Notes: generated by a model from the sequence alone, not told the origin. 40,217 bases of DNA from Candidatus Puniceispirillum sp. (GCA_028382965.1 JAOEUK010000015.1:1-40217), one strand, 5' to 3'. Shown: positions 16,533-25,724, counted from the first letter of the stretch. Translations and numbers: made by a program.

Positions 16533-16793
16533 ATGAAAAACTTAATCACACTCAGTACATGCGTAGTTCTCTTCTGCTTTGGGCTGTGGCCAATAGCATT
16601 CATCTTGGTATACACAGTGTCCTACAAAGAGTTGATGAAAGAGAAGCAGCGACTTGATGAGGAACCTATTGTTTATCCTACGTTTGAACAAAAGCAGCTA
16701 ATTGCTATTTTAGCAGCACGTGAATCTGGTCAGTTTGAAGAAGCTGCTTTTTTGGAACGTAATTTTCAGCAGGAGTGGCAATGCCTTTATTAG
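16533..16793 (+). CDS. Small membrane protein (86 aa)
   Basis: The ATG is preceded by AAGGTGAGAAG. Residues about 4-30 form a hydrophobic span (or uncleaved signal anchor), followed by a charged, helical tail with KELMKEKQRLDEE. The last residues overlap the antisense end of the peroxiredoxin relic, so the C-terminus may have been changed by the recombination that brought the relic in. The family is unknown. It closes the protease module. Confidence 0.55.
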   Translation: MKNLITLSTCVVLFCFGLWPIAFILVYTVSYKELMKEKQRLDEEPIVYPTFEQKQLIAILAARESGQFEEAAFLERNFQQEWQCLY

Positions 16794-17070
16794 ATGATAA
16801 TTGCAATGCATCTAACGCCCTCAACACTTCTGCAAAGTTTCTCCCAACTGTCATGGGGTATGTCATTGAAAGTTTTAACTTCTTGTCTAGCCCTATTATG
16901 AACACAGACCTAACTGTTGCGGTGTCATTCGGGGTTCTTCCGTCTGGCAAATATGCTTCACTTGGAAGCATGTCAAAAGCTTTGGAAACAACAAGGTTTG
17001 TGTCTCCAATAATCGGAATCTCACTTTATGGTAGACAAATATGTGCCTGTTGACATGAGCAAGCAGGTGT
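16762..17070 (-). pseudogene. 1-Cys peroxiredoxin (Prx6/AhpC-like) C-terminal relic
   Basis: Read leftward, the frame entered near 17020 encodes PIIGDTNLVVSKAFDMLPSE, then YLPDGRTPNDTATVRSVFII, then a KLKLSMTYPMTVGRNF..EVLRALDALQLS stretch and GIATPAE. This is the C-terminal half of a 1-Cys peroxiredoxin. Upstream of PIIGD the frame is broken: a TAA appears, and a one-base shift near 17015-17020 would restore a preceding ...VRF. The N-terminal domain with the peroxidatic cysteine is missing. The formal stop of the frame is at 16705, but similarity fades near 16762. The rightward frame on the opposite strand here is a shadow. Confidence 0.75.
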
Positions 17071-17119
17071 ATGAATTCAGGCTATTGCTTAAGAAACATA
17101 TATAAAAAAATCAAGATGC

Positions 17120-18148
17120 TTATTTAGACCTATAAAGCCGCGACATCAGAGGGACACCAATCCCCAGAACAAGACTAATACGTGCAATATGCAGAAGGCT
17201 GATAAACGCTACTTCCAACCCAAGTGACAGCGCGACAATAGTCATCTCCTGAACACCCCCAGGCGCCATACCGAGCAACAGAATGCTAAGTTCATAGCCA
17301 ATTAGCTTACTTCCAAAAGCAGCAAATGCTAGCGCTAGGACAAGCGAGATTAACGACCAGATTATTCCAAAAAACAAATGTCTCGTTGTTTCACTTCCAT
17401 CGATATTTACAAATCGGGAGCCTACAGCAGCGCCCACCACAATTTGTATTATGATAACTAAAAGTAGGGGCGGTGCGCTATGACTCAGCCCACAAATATG
17501 TGCGATTGCACTTAATAGCAACGGACCTGTCAATGGCGCCGCTGGAAATCGCAGGCGGCGCCCAAGCAGAAGACCTGAAACACCACAAATAATTAAGATG
17601 ATGGCCTCACTCCATTCTACTGAGAACCATTGTGGTGACATCACATTGCGCTGTGTTTCAACGTCTAAAAAAAACCAAAACGCAAGTGGGATTGCGAAAA
17701 CGACCACCACAATTCTTGCAAGATGCGACAAAATTACTGTTTGCATATTTGCGCCAAGTTCTGGGCCGACCATCATCAGCTCGCTAATTCCTGCTGGAAC
17801 CGCGGCACAAAATGCTGTGGCCGGATCTTGTTTTGATACCTTTTGGAAAAACAGGAACCCCAGATATGACGTTAAAGTGACAAACACAGTCATCAACAGT
17901 AACGCCAACAGCCAATCACTAGCTTGATTAATAATTTCTAGGCTGAAACGGCTGCCAATCAAAACACCAAGCACAGGTGAGCACACCGCCCTCGCCTGCT
18001 TCGGCACATAGGTATGGCCATGGGTAACTGCACCAATTAGGGTAAAAGTCAAAGCACCAAGCATCCAAGGCAGTGGCGTATTTAATCTGAAGAAACAATA
18101 TCCACCCATCGCTGCGACAACAAATGTCGTCAATAATTTAAAGCCCAC
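17120..18148 (-). CDS. AbrB-family integral membrane protein (putative transporter)
   Basis: The 342-residue protein starts at GTG 18148 and has about nine or ten hydrophobic segments. The duplicated AbrB/PF05145 pattern is clear: PLPWMLGAL and AAVPAGISELMMVGPELGAN in the first half, and APLTGPLLLSA and MAPGGVQEMTIVA in the second. The family was once annotated as ammonia monooxygenase but is better regarded as transporter-like, and often sits next to carboxylate genes. It is the last gene of the leftward GntR unit, 82 nt after the MmgE/PrpD gene, and may be an additional import or export route for the same compound (inference). Confidence 0.85.
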   Translation of the reverse strand: MGFKLLTTFVVAAMGGYCFFRLNTPLPWMLGALTFTLIGAVTHGHTYVPKQARAVCSPVLGVLIGSRFSLEIINQASDWLLALLLMTVFVTLTSYLGFLFFQKVSKQDPATAFCAAVPAGISELMMVGPELGANMQTVILSHLARIVVVVFAIPLAFWFFLDVETQRNVMSPQWFSVEWSEAIILIICGVSGLLLGRRLRFPAAPLTGPLLLSAIAHICGLSHSAPPLLLVIIIQIVVGAAVGSRFVNIDGSETTRHLFFGIIWSLISLVLALAFAAFGSKLIGYELSILLLGMAPGGVQEMTIVALSLGLEVAFISLLHIARISLVLGIGVPLMSRLYRSK

Positions 18149-18230
18149 TATTTTGTTCCCAGCCCATGCACAGTTTAAAAGATTCTAGTGTCTTTGATGG
18201 GCTATTTTTAAATGGTCAAAATCTCAGGAA

Positions 18231-19634
18231 CTATTTCGAAGCTGCAATAAGGCCCACAAGTTTTCCCGCGTTATCAAGGTCCTCAAGATTAAGCATGCTC
18301 TCAACCACCGCTTTTTGGGCGCGTGAAGTCATTAATCCATCGGTTAACTTTACAAATTTTCTAACAATATCTGCTTCACTGCCAAATGAATGTTCGCTGC
18401 CAATTGGTGCCTCACGTGTTTCGGTTTCTAACGCTCCGTTCTTATAGTGAACCTCAACTGTTACCTTGTGCCTAAATTTTGCTCCGAGCGCAGTTATTTT
18501 GGGATCGTGTAACACCTCTACCCGACGTGACAAATCAATCCGCGCCTTATTTTCAACGCAGTCTGGTTTGAATTGCTTTACAAAAACATCACCTTCCAAA
18601 AGCAGCGTCGCAACACAAAATGGCAAGTTCAGCTGTGCAGACGTTAAGCCTTGTGGTTGGTAAGGCCAGCCAACATGATCCGCCGTAACTTGCGAACCAT
18701 AAATGACAATTTTATCAAAGTCATCAACACCGAAAGGGCGGCGGGACTGAATATGTTTGATTGCATCAAGTGATGTATGATTGCTGCCAACGCAAGAGTA
18801 GAATTTTAGCGCTACCCGCATTACCTCAAAATCAATACCAAGGCCTTCAGTTAATGCGGCTAAATTATAGCGATCATGTGACCTTGAGAAAGTTGAACAA
18901 AAGCCACCATAGGGGGCCTCAAAAACATCCTGAATACCAGTAAATCCCTGCTCCGCTAGCAAGGCGCCATAAAGGCCGCTTTGGGCAGAACGACCCGCAT
19001 GCATGCGTTTCACCATAGAGCCATATTGTGCCGCCATAAGACCCGCTGCCTGAGTGCCAGCAATACCAAGTGCGTTGACAGTTTGGTCAATCGATAAATT
19101 CAGTACTCTGGCAGCACCCGCTGCCGCAGAAAAAACACCGAGCGTAGCACCCGAATGCCAGCCCTGGCCAATATGCTCTTGCCCCATACAAAGTCCCACC
19201 CTGGGGCCAACTTCATATCCTGCAACCGCAGCAGTTAGAAAAGCCTTGCCGTCAATATCAGGACGCCCTTCGACAATTGCAAACAAAGGTGGCAGGGTAA
19301 CTGCACCAACATGTAAGACACCGTTACGGTGCACGTCGTCAAGTTCGAACCCTTGAATTTGCGTCCCATTAACCAAAGCTGCGTGTGGTGCCGATAATTT
19401 TTGATCACTTCCAAACAAGCTACAATCATTACTGCTATCTATTGCCCCAAGTGTTTTCTTGAGAATATTTGTCCACGGTAAATTAGCCCCATAGATGCCG
19501 CACCCAATGGAATCTAACATGAGCAATTTAATGCGCTCAATAACAGCCGCTGGGATATCTTCAAAAGTAAGGCCCGAAACAAATTCGGCAACACCTAAGC
19601 TATGGGGATTTTTAATGTTTGCATCTTTGGCCAT
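18231..19634 (-). CDS. MmgE/PrpD family protein A
   Basis: ATG 19634, 9 nt after GAGGAGAG, is chosen; the longer frame to 19715 overlaps the lyase gene. The 467-residue product has the MmgE/PrpD all-helical domain with GFELDDVHRNGVLH, GWHSGATLGVFSAAAGAARVL and MVKRMHAGRSAQSGL motifs, then the mixed C-terminal domain. Family members include 2-methylcitrate dehydratase, cis-aconitate decarboxylase and iminodisuccinate epimerase, so the exact reaction cannot be read from sequence. It follows a PrpB-like lyase by 16 nt, which favours a methylcitrate- or methylisocitrate-like substrate (inference). Confidence 0.9.
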   Translation of the reverse strand: MAKDANIKNPHSLGVAEFVSGLTFEDIPAAVIERIKLLMLDSIGCGIYGANLPWTNILKKTLGAIDSSNDCSLFGSDQKLSAPHAALVNGTQIQGFELDDVHRNGVLHVGAVTLPPLFAIVEGRPDIDGKAFLTAAVAGYEVGPRVGLCMGQEHIGQGWHSGATLGVFSAAAGAARVLNLSIDQTVNALGIAGTQAAGLMAAQYGSMVKRMHAGRSAQSGLYGALLAEQGFTGIQDVFEAPYGGFCSTFSRSHDRYNLAALTEGLGIDFEVMRVALKFYSCVGSNHTSLDAIKHIQSRRPFGVDDFDKIVIYGSQVTADHVGWPYQPQGLTSAQLNLPFCVATLLLEGDVFVKQFKPDCVENKARIDLSRRVEVLHDPKITALGAKFRHKVTVEVHYKNGALETETREAPIGSEHSFGSEADIVRKFVKLTDGLMTSRAQKAVVESMLNLEDLDNAGKLVGLIAASK

Positions 19635-19650
19635 CCTTGAAATCTCTCCT

Positions 19651-20565
19651 CTATTCTGTGTTAACGATTGGAATGCGGCTTTGAACGATTGATTGATCCA
19701 TCTCTTCAAACTCAAAATATCTTATTATTTTATAGAGCTCTTCACGATTCATCATGCCCTCAAGGGAGCCACGTGCATGACCGCTGGCATTTAAGGACTG
19801 ATAAAACCCCTGCATTGACTTCGCGGCAATGCGCAATGCCGACACCGGATAAATCACCAGCTCGTAGCCTATTTTTCCCCATTCAATAAGGTCAGTTTGG
19901 GGGGTTTGGCCAAACTCAGTCATGTTTGCCAGCAATGGGGCACGAACTTCTTTACGAACTCGCACCATGTCACTCCGACTTCGCAAAGCCTCGACAAAAA
20001 TAAAATCAGCCCCGGCCGCAGCGTATCTATTAGCACGCTCGATAGCTTCATCTAATGAAACCTGGCCAGCATCAGTCCGTGCACAAATCATTATGTTGTT
20101 CGCGGCACGCTTTGCCGCGGCGATTTTTAGGCACATGTCCTCGGCTGCTAACAGCCGTTTATCATTAAGGTGGCCACATTTTTTAGGCAGAATCTGGTCT
20201 TCAATTTGAATTGCGGCAACGCCGGCATCCTCAAATTCACGCACCAGCCGCATCACGTTAAGCGCTTCTCCATAGCCCGTATCGCAATCCACAATTAATG
20301 GCAATGAAGATGCCCTAATAATTATCCGAGCGGCGCGCAAAACTTCTTCCATCGTTATTAACCCTAAGTCGGGCAAAGCCATCGATGCGGACAATGCAGC
20401 GCCCGACAGATACAGCGCCTGAAACCCTGCTTCTTTCGCCAATGCGGCAGAAATACCATCGTATACGCCAACGACTGCAGTGGTGTTTCCTTGCTTCAAT
20501 ATTTGATGCAAAATTTTTGCAAGTTGTTTATCACAAACACTGGAACTGAAAAGTGTGTCTGCCAT
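19651..20565 (-). CDS. PrpB-like methylisocitrate lyase (ICL/PEPM superfamily)
   Basis: The second of two adjacent ATGs (20565) has better spacing from AAAGGAGG. The product has 304 residues, the PrpB size. In the numbering that counts both ATG codons, the metal-binding motif DCDTGYG is at 94-100 and the catalytic loop KKCGH at 129-133 with C131 as general acid; NMTEFGQTP is also typical of PrpB. Such enzymes cleave 2-methylisocitrate into pyruvate and succinate. Relatives cleave dimethylmalate or related acids, so the substrate may be an analogue. No methylcitrate synthase is nearby. It is the first enzyme gene downstream of the GntR gene. Confidence 0.9.
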   Translation of the reverse strand: MADTLFSSSVCDKQLAKILHQILKQGNTTAVVGVYDGISAALAKEAGFQALYLSGAALSASMALPDLGLITMEEVLRAARIIIRASSLPLIVDCDTGYGEALNVMRLVREFEDAGVAAIQIEDQILPKKCGHLNDKRLLAAEDMCLKIAAAKRAANNIMICARTDAGQVSLDEAIERANRYAAAGADFIFVEALRSRSDMVRVRKEVRAPLLANMTEFGQTPQTDLIEWGKIGYELVIYPVSALRIAAKSMQGFYQSLNASGHARGSLEGMMNREELYKIIRYFEFEEMDQSIVQSRIPIVNTE

Positions 20566-20606
20566 CATGCCTCCTTTACTAGTTTAGTGTCCAAACTTCC
20601 CACAAA

Positions 20607-21299
20607 TTAGAATTTTTTCAGAAGGTTGTCGCGTGATGCGCGAATATGCTGCGCCATCAACGCTGCTGCTAGATCTTCATTGCCATTGTTCACAGCGGCC
20701 GCTATCCAGCGATGTTCCAACAATGCTTGCTGACCACGACTGGTTCCATGCTGAGCTCGCAGTAGTGCAAAAATATCGCCAAGCTCAGTTCCACAAATAC
20801 GCCATACAAGCTGGTTGCGAGCGCCCTCCAAAATTAGCAAGTGAAAATCCCAATCAGCCCCACCGTGTTGATAACTAGAAAAATCTGGTTTTTTCATCAG
20901 ACCTTCATGAAAGTCGAGCGCCTCTATCAAATGTGCTTTTTCCTGTTTGCTCATAAGTTGTGCCGCGAGACGGGCTGCCAGGCTCTCAAGAGCCTCGCGG
21001 ACGTCAAATAATTCACAAATAAATTTCTTGTCCGGTGAAAAAACCTTCGAGCCTATATTCTTTTCCTGAACAAGGAGATCAGTTGATGCCAGTTTACGAA
21101 TCGCCTCACGAACCGGACCACGGCTAGTACCCAACATGTTTGCAATATCGGCTTCATTAACGCGGTCTCCAGGGCCAAGTTTGCCTGTTGAGATAAGATC
21201 GCGGATCAAGTCCACAGCTTGATCGGAACGCAGTAACTGCCTATCAATTTCCATTATTTTTTGAACATTGTCGGCAATTTTCTTTAACTTGGGTTCCAA
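20607..21299 (-). CDS. GntR-family transcriptional regulator (FCD/FadR type)
   Basis: The 230-residue protein has an N-terminal winged helix (about residues 25-90) with NEADIANMLGTSRGPVREAI, the classic GntR recognition helix, and a helical FCD effector domain (about 95-225) with DVREALESLAARLAA and later His-containing helices that bind metal and carboxylates in this subfamily. It is divergent from the second catabolic operon and heads the first, so it probably controls both in response to the substrate or an intermediate. A matching operator candidate lies at 21395-21406. Confidence 0.92.
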   Translation of the reverse strand: MEPKLKKIADNVQKIMEIDRQLLRSDQAVDLIRDLISTGKLGPGDRVNEADIANMLGTSRGPVREAIRKLASTDLLVQEKNIGSKVFSPDKKFICELFDVREALESLAARLAAQLMSKQEKAHLIEALDFHEGLMKKPDFSSYQHGGADWDFHLLILEGARNQLVWRICGTELGDIFALLRAQHGTSRGQQALLEHRWIAAAVNNGNEDLAAALMAQHIRASRDNLLKKF

Positions 21300-21394
21300 T
21301 AATTTTTCCTTGTTTATAAAAAATGTTATATATCAATAGTTTAAATTAATATTTAAGAAGCGTTTTATGTACTGCAACGTTAGCCAATTATTCA

Positions 21395-21406
21395 ATTGTT
21401 GACAAT
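21395..21406. promoter_or_regulatory. Candidate GntR operator
   Basis: ATTGTTGACAAT is an inverted repeat (ATTGT, TG, ACAAT) of the form bound by FCD-type GntR regulators. It sits in the 232-nt divergent spacer between the regulator and the second MmgE/PrpD gene. It also contains a TTGACA -35 box at 21399-21404; the -10 region is weak. Binding here would block the rightward promoter. Confidence 0.55.
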
Positions 21407-21531
21407 CTTAAAAATTCGTTCAAGATTTTTACTTATACATGAGACGTACGGCCCAAACCAATACCAATCAAAATCATTATAACATTTAAGAGTTTCGGTT
21501 TGCGAAAAATGATTGAGAAAATGAGGACCTA

Positions 21532-22932
21532 ATGATCGCTTCAAGGCTGGCCGAGTTAATTTGTGAGGTTCGCTTTGAAGCTTTGCCCGTGGCTGCAATT
21601 GAAATGGCAAAGCTTAGCATTCTCGATACTATTGGGGTAACCCTCGCTGGGTGCAAAAGTGAGGCTGTCAATATCACCGAAATTGCGGTTGATGCGCGTG
21701 CATCCATTGGTGATGCGCTGGTCTTTGGTCGCGGTTATCGAACGGCGCCGGCAAACGCCGCATTGTTGAATGGTATCGCGTCTCATGCGTTAGATTTTGA
21801 TGACTGTAATAATACGATGGGCGGACATCCCTCCGTTCCCATAGTGCCTGGCCTGTGGGCGCTTGCCGAGCAACAAGGCGCAGACGGCAGGGCTTTCCTA
21901 ACTGCTTATGCAGTTGGTGTTGAAACGGAAACGGCAATCGGTGCGGCGGTTAATTTTCACCACTATGAAAAAGGCTGGCACCCAACCTCTACGCTCGGTA
22001 CTTTTGGCGGTGCCGCAGCTTGTGCGCATTTGTTAAAGCTAAACCAGACACAAACCGCTAATGCACTAGCCATTGCAGCGTCAATGGCCGCCGGCATAAA
22101 GGCGAATTTTGGTACCATGACCAAACCGTTTCACGTTGGACAATGCGCGCGCAATGGTTTGCTAGCCGCGCGCCTTGCCGAAGGAGGTATGACCGCAAGC
22201 CCCGAGGTTTTTGAACACAAGCAGGGTTTTTTTGAAGTTTTTAATGGTGCAGGGACCTATTCAGTCAAAAAGTTGTTCGATAAATGGGCTTCACCCTTTG
22301 ATCTAGTTGAGCCCGGCATCGCATTTAAACAATATCCATGCTGTGCTAGTACCCACCCCGCTATTGATGCGTTGTTAAAAATTATGCAGGTGGAAAATCT
22401 AAAAGCTCCCGATATTACAAAAATACGTTCATGGACTCACCCAAGACGTTTTCGGCATACCAATCGGCCCAACCCACGATCAGGATTAGATGCAAAATTT
22501 AGTGTTCAGTATTGCCTTGCCAGAGCAGCAATTCACGGCGCCGTTCTTCTGGAGCATTTTGAAGACAGCGCTATACATGACGAAGAGGTCAGGTCTTTGA
22601 TGGGAAAGATTCAGTCGCAAGAAACCGAAACGCCATTCGGAACTACAACCGAGCATTTTTTTGCTAATGCTGAGGTTGTTTCGGCCAAAGGAAAAACATT
22701 CTCAGCTTTTGTACCCTACCCCGATGGCCGCAACCGCCGCCACCCATTGCCCGAAGGAAAGCTAGACTCAAAATTTAATGACTGTGTGTCACAGGAACTA
22801 GTGCCAGACGCAGCTCAAAGGTTGCTGAGCATGCTGCAATCTCTCGATGAGATCGACAACATCAATATGCTGAGCTCAATCATCGATGATGGTAGGCGGC
22901 ATGAAAAATCAGAAATGCTACTTCATAATTAG
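21532..22932 (+). CDS. MmgE/PrpD family protein B
   Basis: ATG 21532 follows GAGGA. The 466-residue protein has the MmgE/PrpD hallmarks: an N-terminal LSILDTIGVTLAG, IASHALDFDDCNNTMGGHPS, KGWHPTSTLGTFGGAAACAHLL, and MTKPFHVGQCARNGLLAARLAEGG, followed by a C-terminal domain with a KQYPCCASTHPAIDALL strand. It is the first gene of the rightward operon. Its GHPS and GWHP motifs are closer to the textbook family pattern than those of proteins A and C, so the three probably have different substrates. Likely chemistry is (de)hydration, decarboxylation or epimerisation of a polycarboxylate. Confidence 0.9.
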   Translation: MIASRLAELICEVRFEALPVAAIEMAKLSILDTIGVTLAGCKSEAVNITEIAVDARASIGDALVFGRGYRTAPANAALLNGIASHALDFDDCNNTMGGHPSVPIVPGLWALAEQQGADGRAFLTAYAVGVETETAIGAAVNFHHYEKGWHPTSTLGTFGGAAACAHLLKLNQTQTANALAIAASMAAGIKANFGTMTKPFHVGQCARNGLLAARLAEGGMTASPEVFEHKQGFFEVFNGAGTYSVKKLFDKWASPFDLVEPGIAFKQYPCCASTHPAIDALLKIMQVENLKAPDITKIRSWTHPRRFRHTNRPNPRSGLDAKFSVQYCLARAAIHGAVLLEHFEDSAIHDEEVRSLMGKIQSQETETPFGTTTEHFFANAEVVSAKGKTFSAFVPYPDGRNRRHPLPEGKLDSKFNDCVSQELVPDAAQRLLSMLQSLDEIDNINMLSSIIDDGRRHEKSEMLLHN

Positions 22933-23006
22933 CAGGGTGCCGCAACCATTATCAAAACCGACTAAACCACAGAAGCTATTGTTATTTTGCAAAAAAAGAG
23001 AAGAAA

Positions 23007-24512
23007 ATGAGCGATTTAAAGGATATTAAAGATTTAATTGACGTCATTGTAGTAGGGGCTGGAAACGCTGCGTTATGTGCGGCAATTTCTGCACATGAAC
23101 ATGGCGCCAAAGTTCTGATATTGGAAGCCGCACCAGAAGAAAGCCGCGGGGGTAATTCTCGCTTTACTGGCGGTGCTTACCGCTTTGCCTATGACGGCAT
23201 CGAAGATCTGCAACAAATTTGTACCGACATGACCGACCAAGAAGTCAACGATGTTGATTACGGCACATACACCGAAGCACAATATTTTGATGATATGTTC
23301 GAGTTGACTAAATTCAGGACCGACCCAGACCTCTGCGAAATCCTGATCAAAAACAGTCTTGAGACCGCCAAGTGGGTAAGCCAACAAGGTGTGAAATTGC
23401 GCCCTGGCCTTGGTCGCCAAGCTTTTAAAATAAATGGGAAGTTCAAATTCTGGGGGGGCTTAGCCCTACATATATGGGGTGGCGGCGAAGAATTGATGGG
23501 GGCCCTTTATAAAAATGCAGAAGAGCGTGGTATTTCAATACTTTATGAAACACCTGCATTATCCCTCATCCAAGATGGTGACAAGGTTTGTGGCGTGAAC
23601 ATTATGCATCAGGGCAAGCAAATTGCGTTGCCATCAAAAACTGTCATTCTGGCCTGCGGCGGTTTTGAATCTAACCCGCAAATGCGCGCGCAATATCTTG
23701 GCAAAAACTGGGATGTCGCAAAGGTGCGCGGCACTGAGTTCAATATGGGTGCTGGACTCAAAATGGCCATAGATATTGGCGCGCAGCCGCATGGCAACTG
23801 GTCTGGCTGCCATTCAGTTGCGTGGGATGTTAATGCGCCAGCCTATGGCGATCTTGATATCGGCGATCAGTTTCAAAAACATAATTACCCGTTTGGAATA
23901 ATCGTGAATGCCAAGGGCGAGCGATATGTTGACGAGGGCGCCAATTTTCATAGTCACACATACGCAAAATATGGAGGCATGATACTGCAACAGCCTGATA
24001 TGAACGTTTGGCAGATTTTTGACAATAAGGTAACGAATCTTCTGCGGAGTGAATATAGAATTCGTCGTGTAACCAAAGTTGAAGCCAACACAATTGAAGA
24101 GCTTGCGGAAAAATTAGAAGGGGTAAACCCAGTTACCGCTGTTAACACCATAAAGGCGTTTAACGCAGCCTGCCGGACCGATATAGACTTTAACCCAAAC
24201 GTTCATGACGGGCGCTGCACCGAAGGTTTGGAAATCAATAAATCCAACTGGGCCAACCCAATTGATGAGGCACCCTTTCATGCCTATCACGTTACAACTG
24301 GCGTGACATTTACCTTTGGCGGCATAAAGGTAACCAACGACGCACAGGTTGAACATCAGTTTAATGGCGCCATTTCAGGGCTGTACGCCGCCGGTGAAAT
24401 GGTCGGCGGTTTATTTTTTGACAATTACGCAAGTGGCACCGGATTAATGTCTGGTGCCGTATTTGGCCGCATTGCCGGACGTAGCGCCGCTAATGCAGCT
24501 CAACAAGAGTAG
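23007..24512 (+). CDS. FAD-dependent oxidoreductase, tricarballylate dehydrogenase (TcuA)-like
   Basis: The 501-residue flavoprotein has an FAD dinucleotide fold at 13-42 (VIVVGAGNAALCAAISAHEH) directly followed by EAAPEESRGGNSRFTGG, the arrangement seen in TcuA. The C-terminal GLYAAGEMVGGLFFDNYASG and GTGLMSGAVFGRIAGR are typical of the fumarate reductase/succinate dehydrogenase flavoprotein family. TcuA oxidises tricarballylate to cis-aconitate. No TcuB partner is present, so the electron acceptor is unknown. No signal peptide is seen; cytoplasmic location is expected. It probably introduces a double bond into the imported acid before the MmgE/PrpD step (inference). Confidence 0.85.
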   Translation: MSDLKDIKDLIDVIVVGAGNAALCAAISAHEHGAKVLILEAAPEESRGGNSRFTGGAYRFAYDGIEDLQQICTDMTDQEVNDVDYGTYTEAQYFDDMFELTKFRTDPDLCEILIKNSLETAKWVSQQGVKLRPGLGRQAFKINGKFKFWGGLALHIWGGGEELMGALYKNAEERGISILYETPALSLIQDGDKVCGVNIMHQGKQIALPSKTVILACGGFESNPQMRAQYLGKNWDVAKVRGTEFNMGAGLKMAIDIGAQPHGNWSGCHSVAWDVNAPAYGDLDIGDQFQKHNYPFGIIVNAKGERYVDEGANFHSHTYAKYGGMILQQPDMNVWQIFDNKVTNLLRSEYRIRRVTKVEANTIEELAEKLEGVNPVTAVNTIKAFNAACRTDIDFNPNVHDGRCTEGLEINKSNWANPIDEAPFHAYHVTTGVTFTFGGIKVTNDAQVEHQFNGAISGLYAAGEMVGGLFFDNYASGTGLMSGAVFGRIAGRSAANAAQQE

Positions 24513-24550
24513 GCTAGGAGAGAAAAATGCATAAAATCTGGGAGGAAGAC

Positions 24551-25663
24551 ATGAATGTAATATCACATAAAAAGTATGTTTCTAAAGTCGCTAAAAATAT
24601 TTTAAAAGCAGGCATTTTGTTGGGTTTAACAATGACTTCTGTTGCGGCAAATGCAGTGGATTTTGGCGGCAAACAAATTACCATGATTGTTCCTTATAAA
24701 GAGGGGGGAGGTTCGACCATTCATGCTCGTGTCTATGCTCCAATGCTGGAAAAATTCTTGCCCGGAAACCCAAAGATTATCATTCGCAATATTAAAGGTG
24801 GAGGATCAGTTAAGGGCATTAACTACTTTCATGAAAATGCAAAGCCAGACGGGATGATGTTTGCATCAACTGGAACGGGAACGATGTTCCAGTATCTTCT
24901 ACAAGACGCGTCAGTCAAGTATCCACTGACTAAATTCATTCCATTTCTGACCTCACCATTTGGTCTAGTTGTATATGGTCGCAAAGATATTGGACTCACC
25001 GGTGATGCCAAAGCTGATATTGCTAAGTTGAAATCAATGACGGCAACCTATGGCGGCGCTAACGCTACGTCGTCAGATTTGCCTGCGCTGTTTTCTTTGG
25101 ACCTTCTGGGCATCAAATTGAACACAGTTTTTGGTCTCAGCAATGGCGGTGCACGGACTGCATTTGAACGTGGTGAAATCCAATTGAATTATGATAATGC
25201 AGCCTCATGGGACAAGAAGGTTAAACCTCTAATCGAAAAAGGATTAGCCGTACCTTTGTTCACTTTTGGGTTTGAGGACGATAATGGAAAAATCGTTAGG
25301 GATCCCAAAATGCCTAATATTCCTACCTTCTTTGAAGTATATGAATCTATCCATGGAAAAAAACTAAGTGGAGTGCAGCTTGAGGTATGGCGAGCTCTGT
25401 TTGGCATTAGGGTGATGGGCTCTAAAATGTTTCAGCTTCCTCCTGGTACCCCAGATGACATCGTGAATGCATATCGTAATGCGATGAAAAACGTTCTAAA
25501 TTCAACCGATTTTCAAGATAAAAAAGTTCAAAAAGTTGTCGGCGCGTACCCACAAAAACTTGGCAAAGCCAGTGAAAAAATACTCATCCAAGCTGTCGGT
25601 ATGGAACAGAACACAGTCAAGTGGCTCAAGGGTTGGCTTAAGGACACCCACGACGTTAACTGA
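24551..25663 (+). CDS. Tripartite tricarboxylate transporter receptor (TctC-like)
   Basis: ATG 24551, with GGAGG 5 nt upstream, gives 370 residues; ATG 24527 also has a good site and would add eight. A signal peptide with a basic start (SHKKYVSKVAKNILK) and a hydrophobic core precedes the likely cleavage site after VAANA. The mature protein has the TctC/Bug features ITMIVPYKEGGGSTIHAR and IIRNIKGGGSVKGINYF, and binds carboxylates in the periplasm to deliver them to TctAB. It is longer than the usual 320 or so residues. A stable stem-loop separates it from the permease gene. Confidence 0.88.
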   Translation: MNVISHKKYVSKVAKNILKAGILLGLTMTSVAANAVDFGGKQITMIVPYKEGGGSTIHARVYAPMLEKFLPGNPKIIIRNIKGGGSVKGINYFHENAKPDGMMFASTGTGTMFQYLLQDASVKYPLTKFIPFLTSPFGLVVYGRKDIGLTGDAKADIAKLKSMTATYGGANATSSDLPALFSLDLLGIKLNTVFGLSNGGARTAFERGEIQLNYDNAASWDKKVKPLIEKGLAVPLFTFGFEDDNGKIVRDPKMPNIPTFFEVYESIHGKKLSGVQLEVWRALFGIRVMGSKMFQLPPGTPDDIVNAYRNAMKNVLNSTDFQDKKVQKVVGAYPQKLGKASEKILIQAVGMEQNTVKWLKGWLKDTHDVN

Positions 25664-25676
25664 TCAAACGTGAATA

Positions 25677-25704
25677 AACTGCCAAGCCACCCGGCCTGGC
25701 AGTT
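25677..25704 (+). promoter_or_regulatory. Stem-loop between receptor and permease genes
   Basis: AACTGCCA pairs with TGGCAGTT; inside it, after one A/C mismatch, GCC pairs with GGC around the loop ACCC. No T-run follows. Hairpins between a binding-protein gene and its permease gene commonly protect the upstream mRNA and lower permease expression, which fits the stoichiometry needed here. Confidence 0.6.
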
Positions 25705-25724
25705 CACCATCACATTGGGCTATT

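Noticed and set aside
16781-17053. Rightward frame of about 90 codons with an AGGAG upstream
   Set aside because: The opposite strand encodes a recognisable peroxiredoxin C-terminus, so this frame is probably its shadow despite the apparent ribosome binding site.
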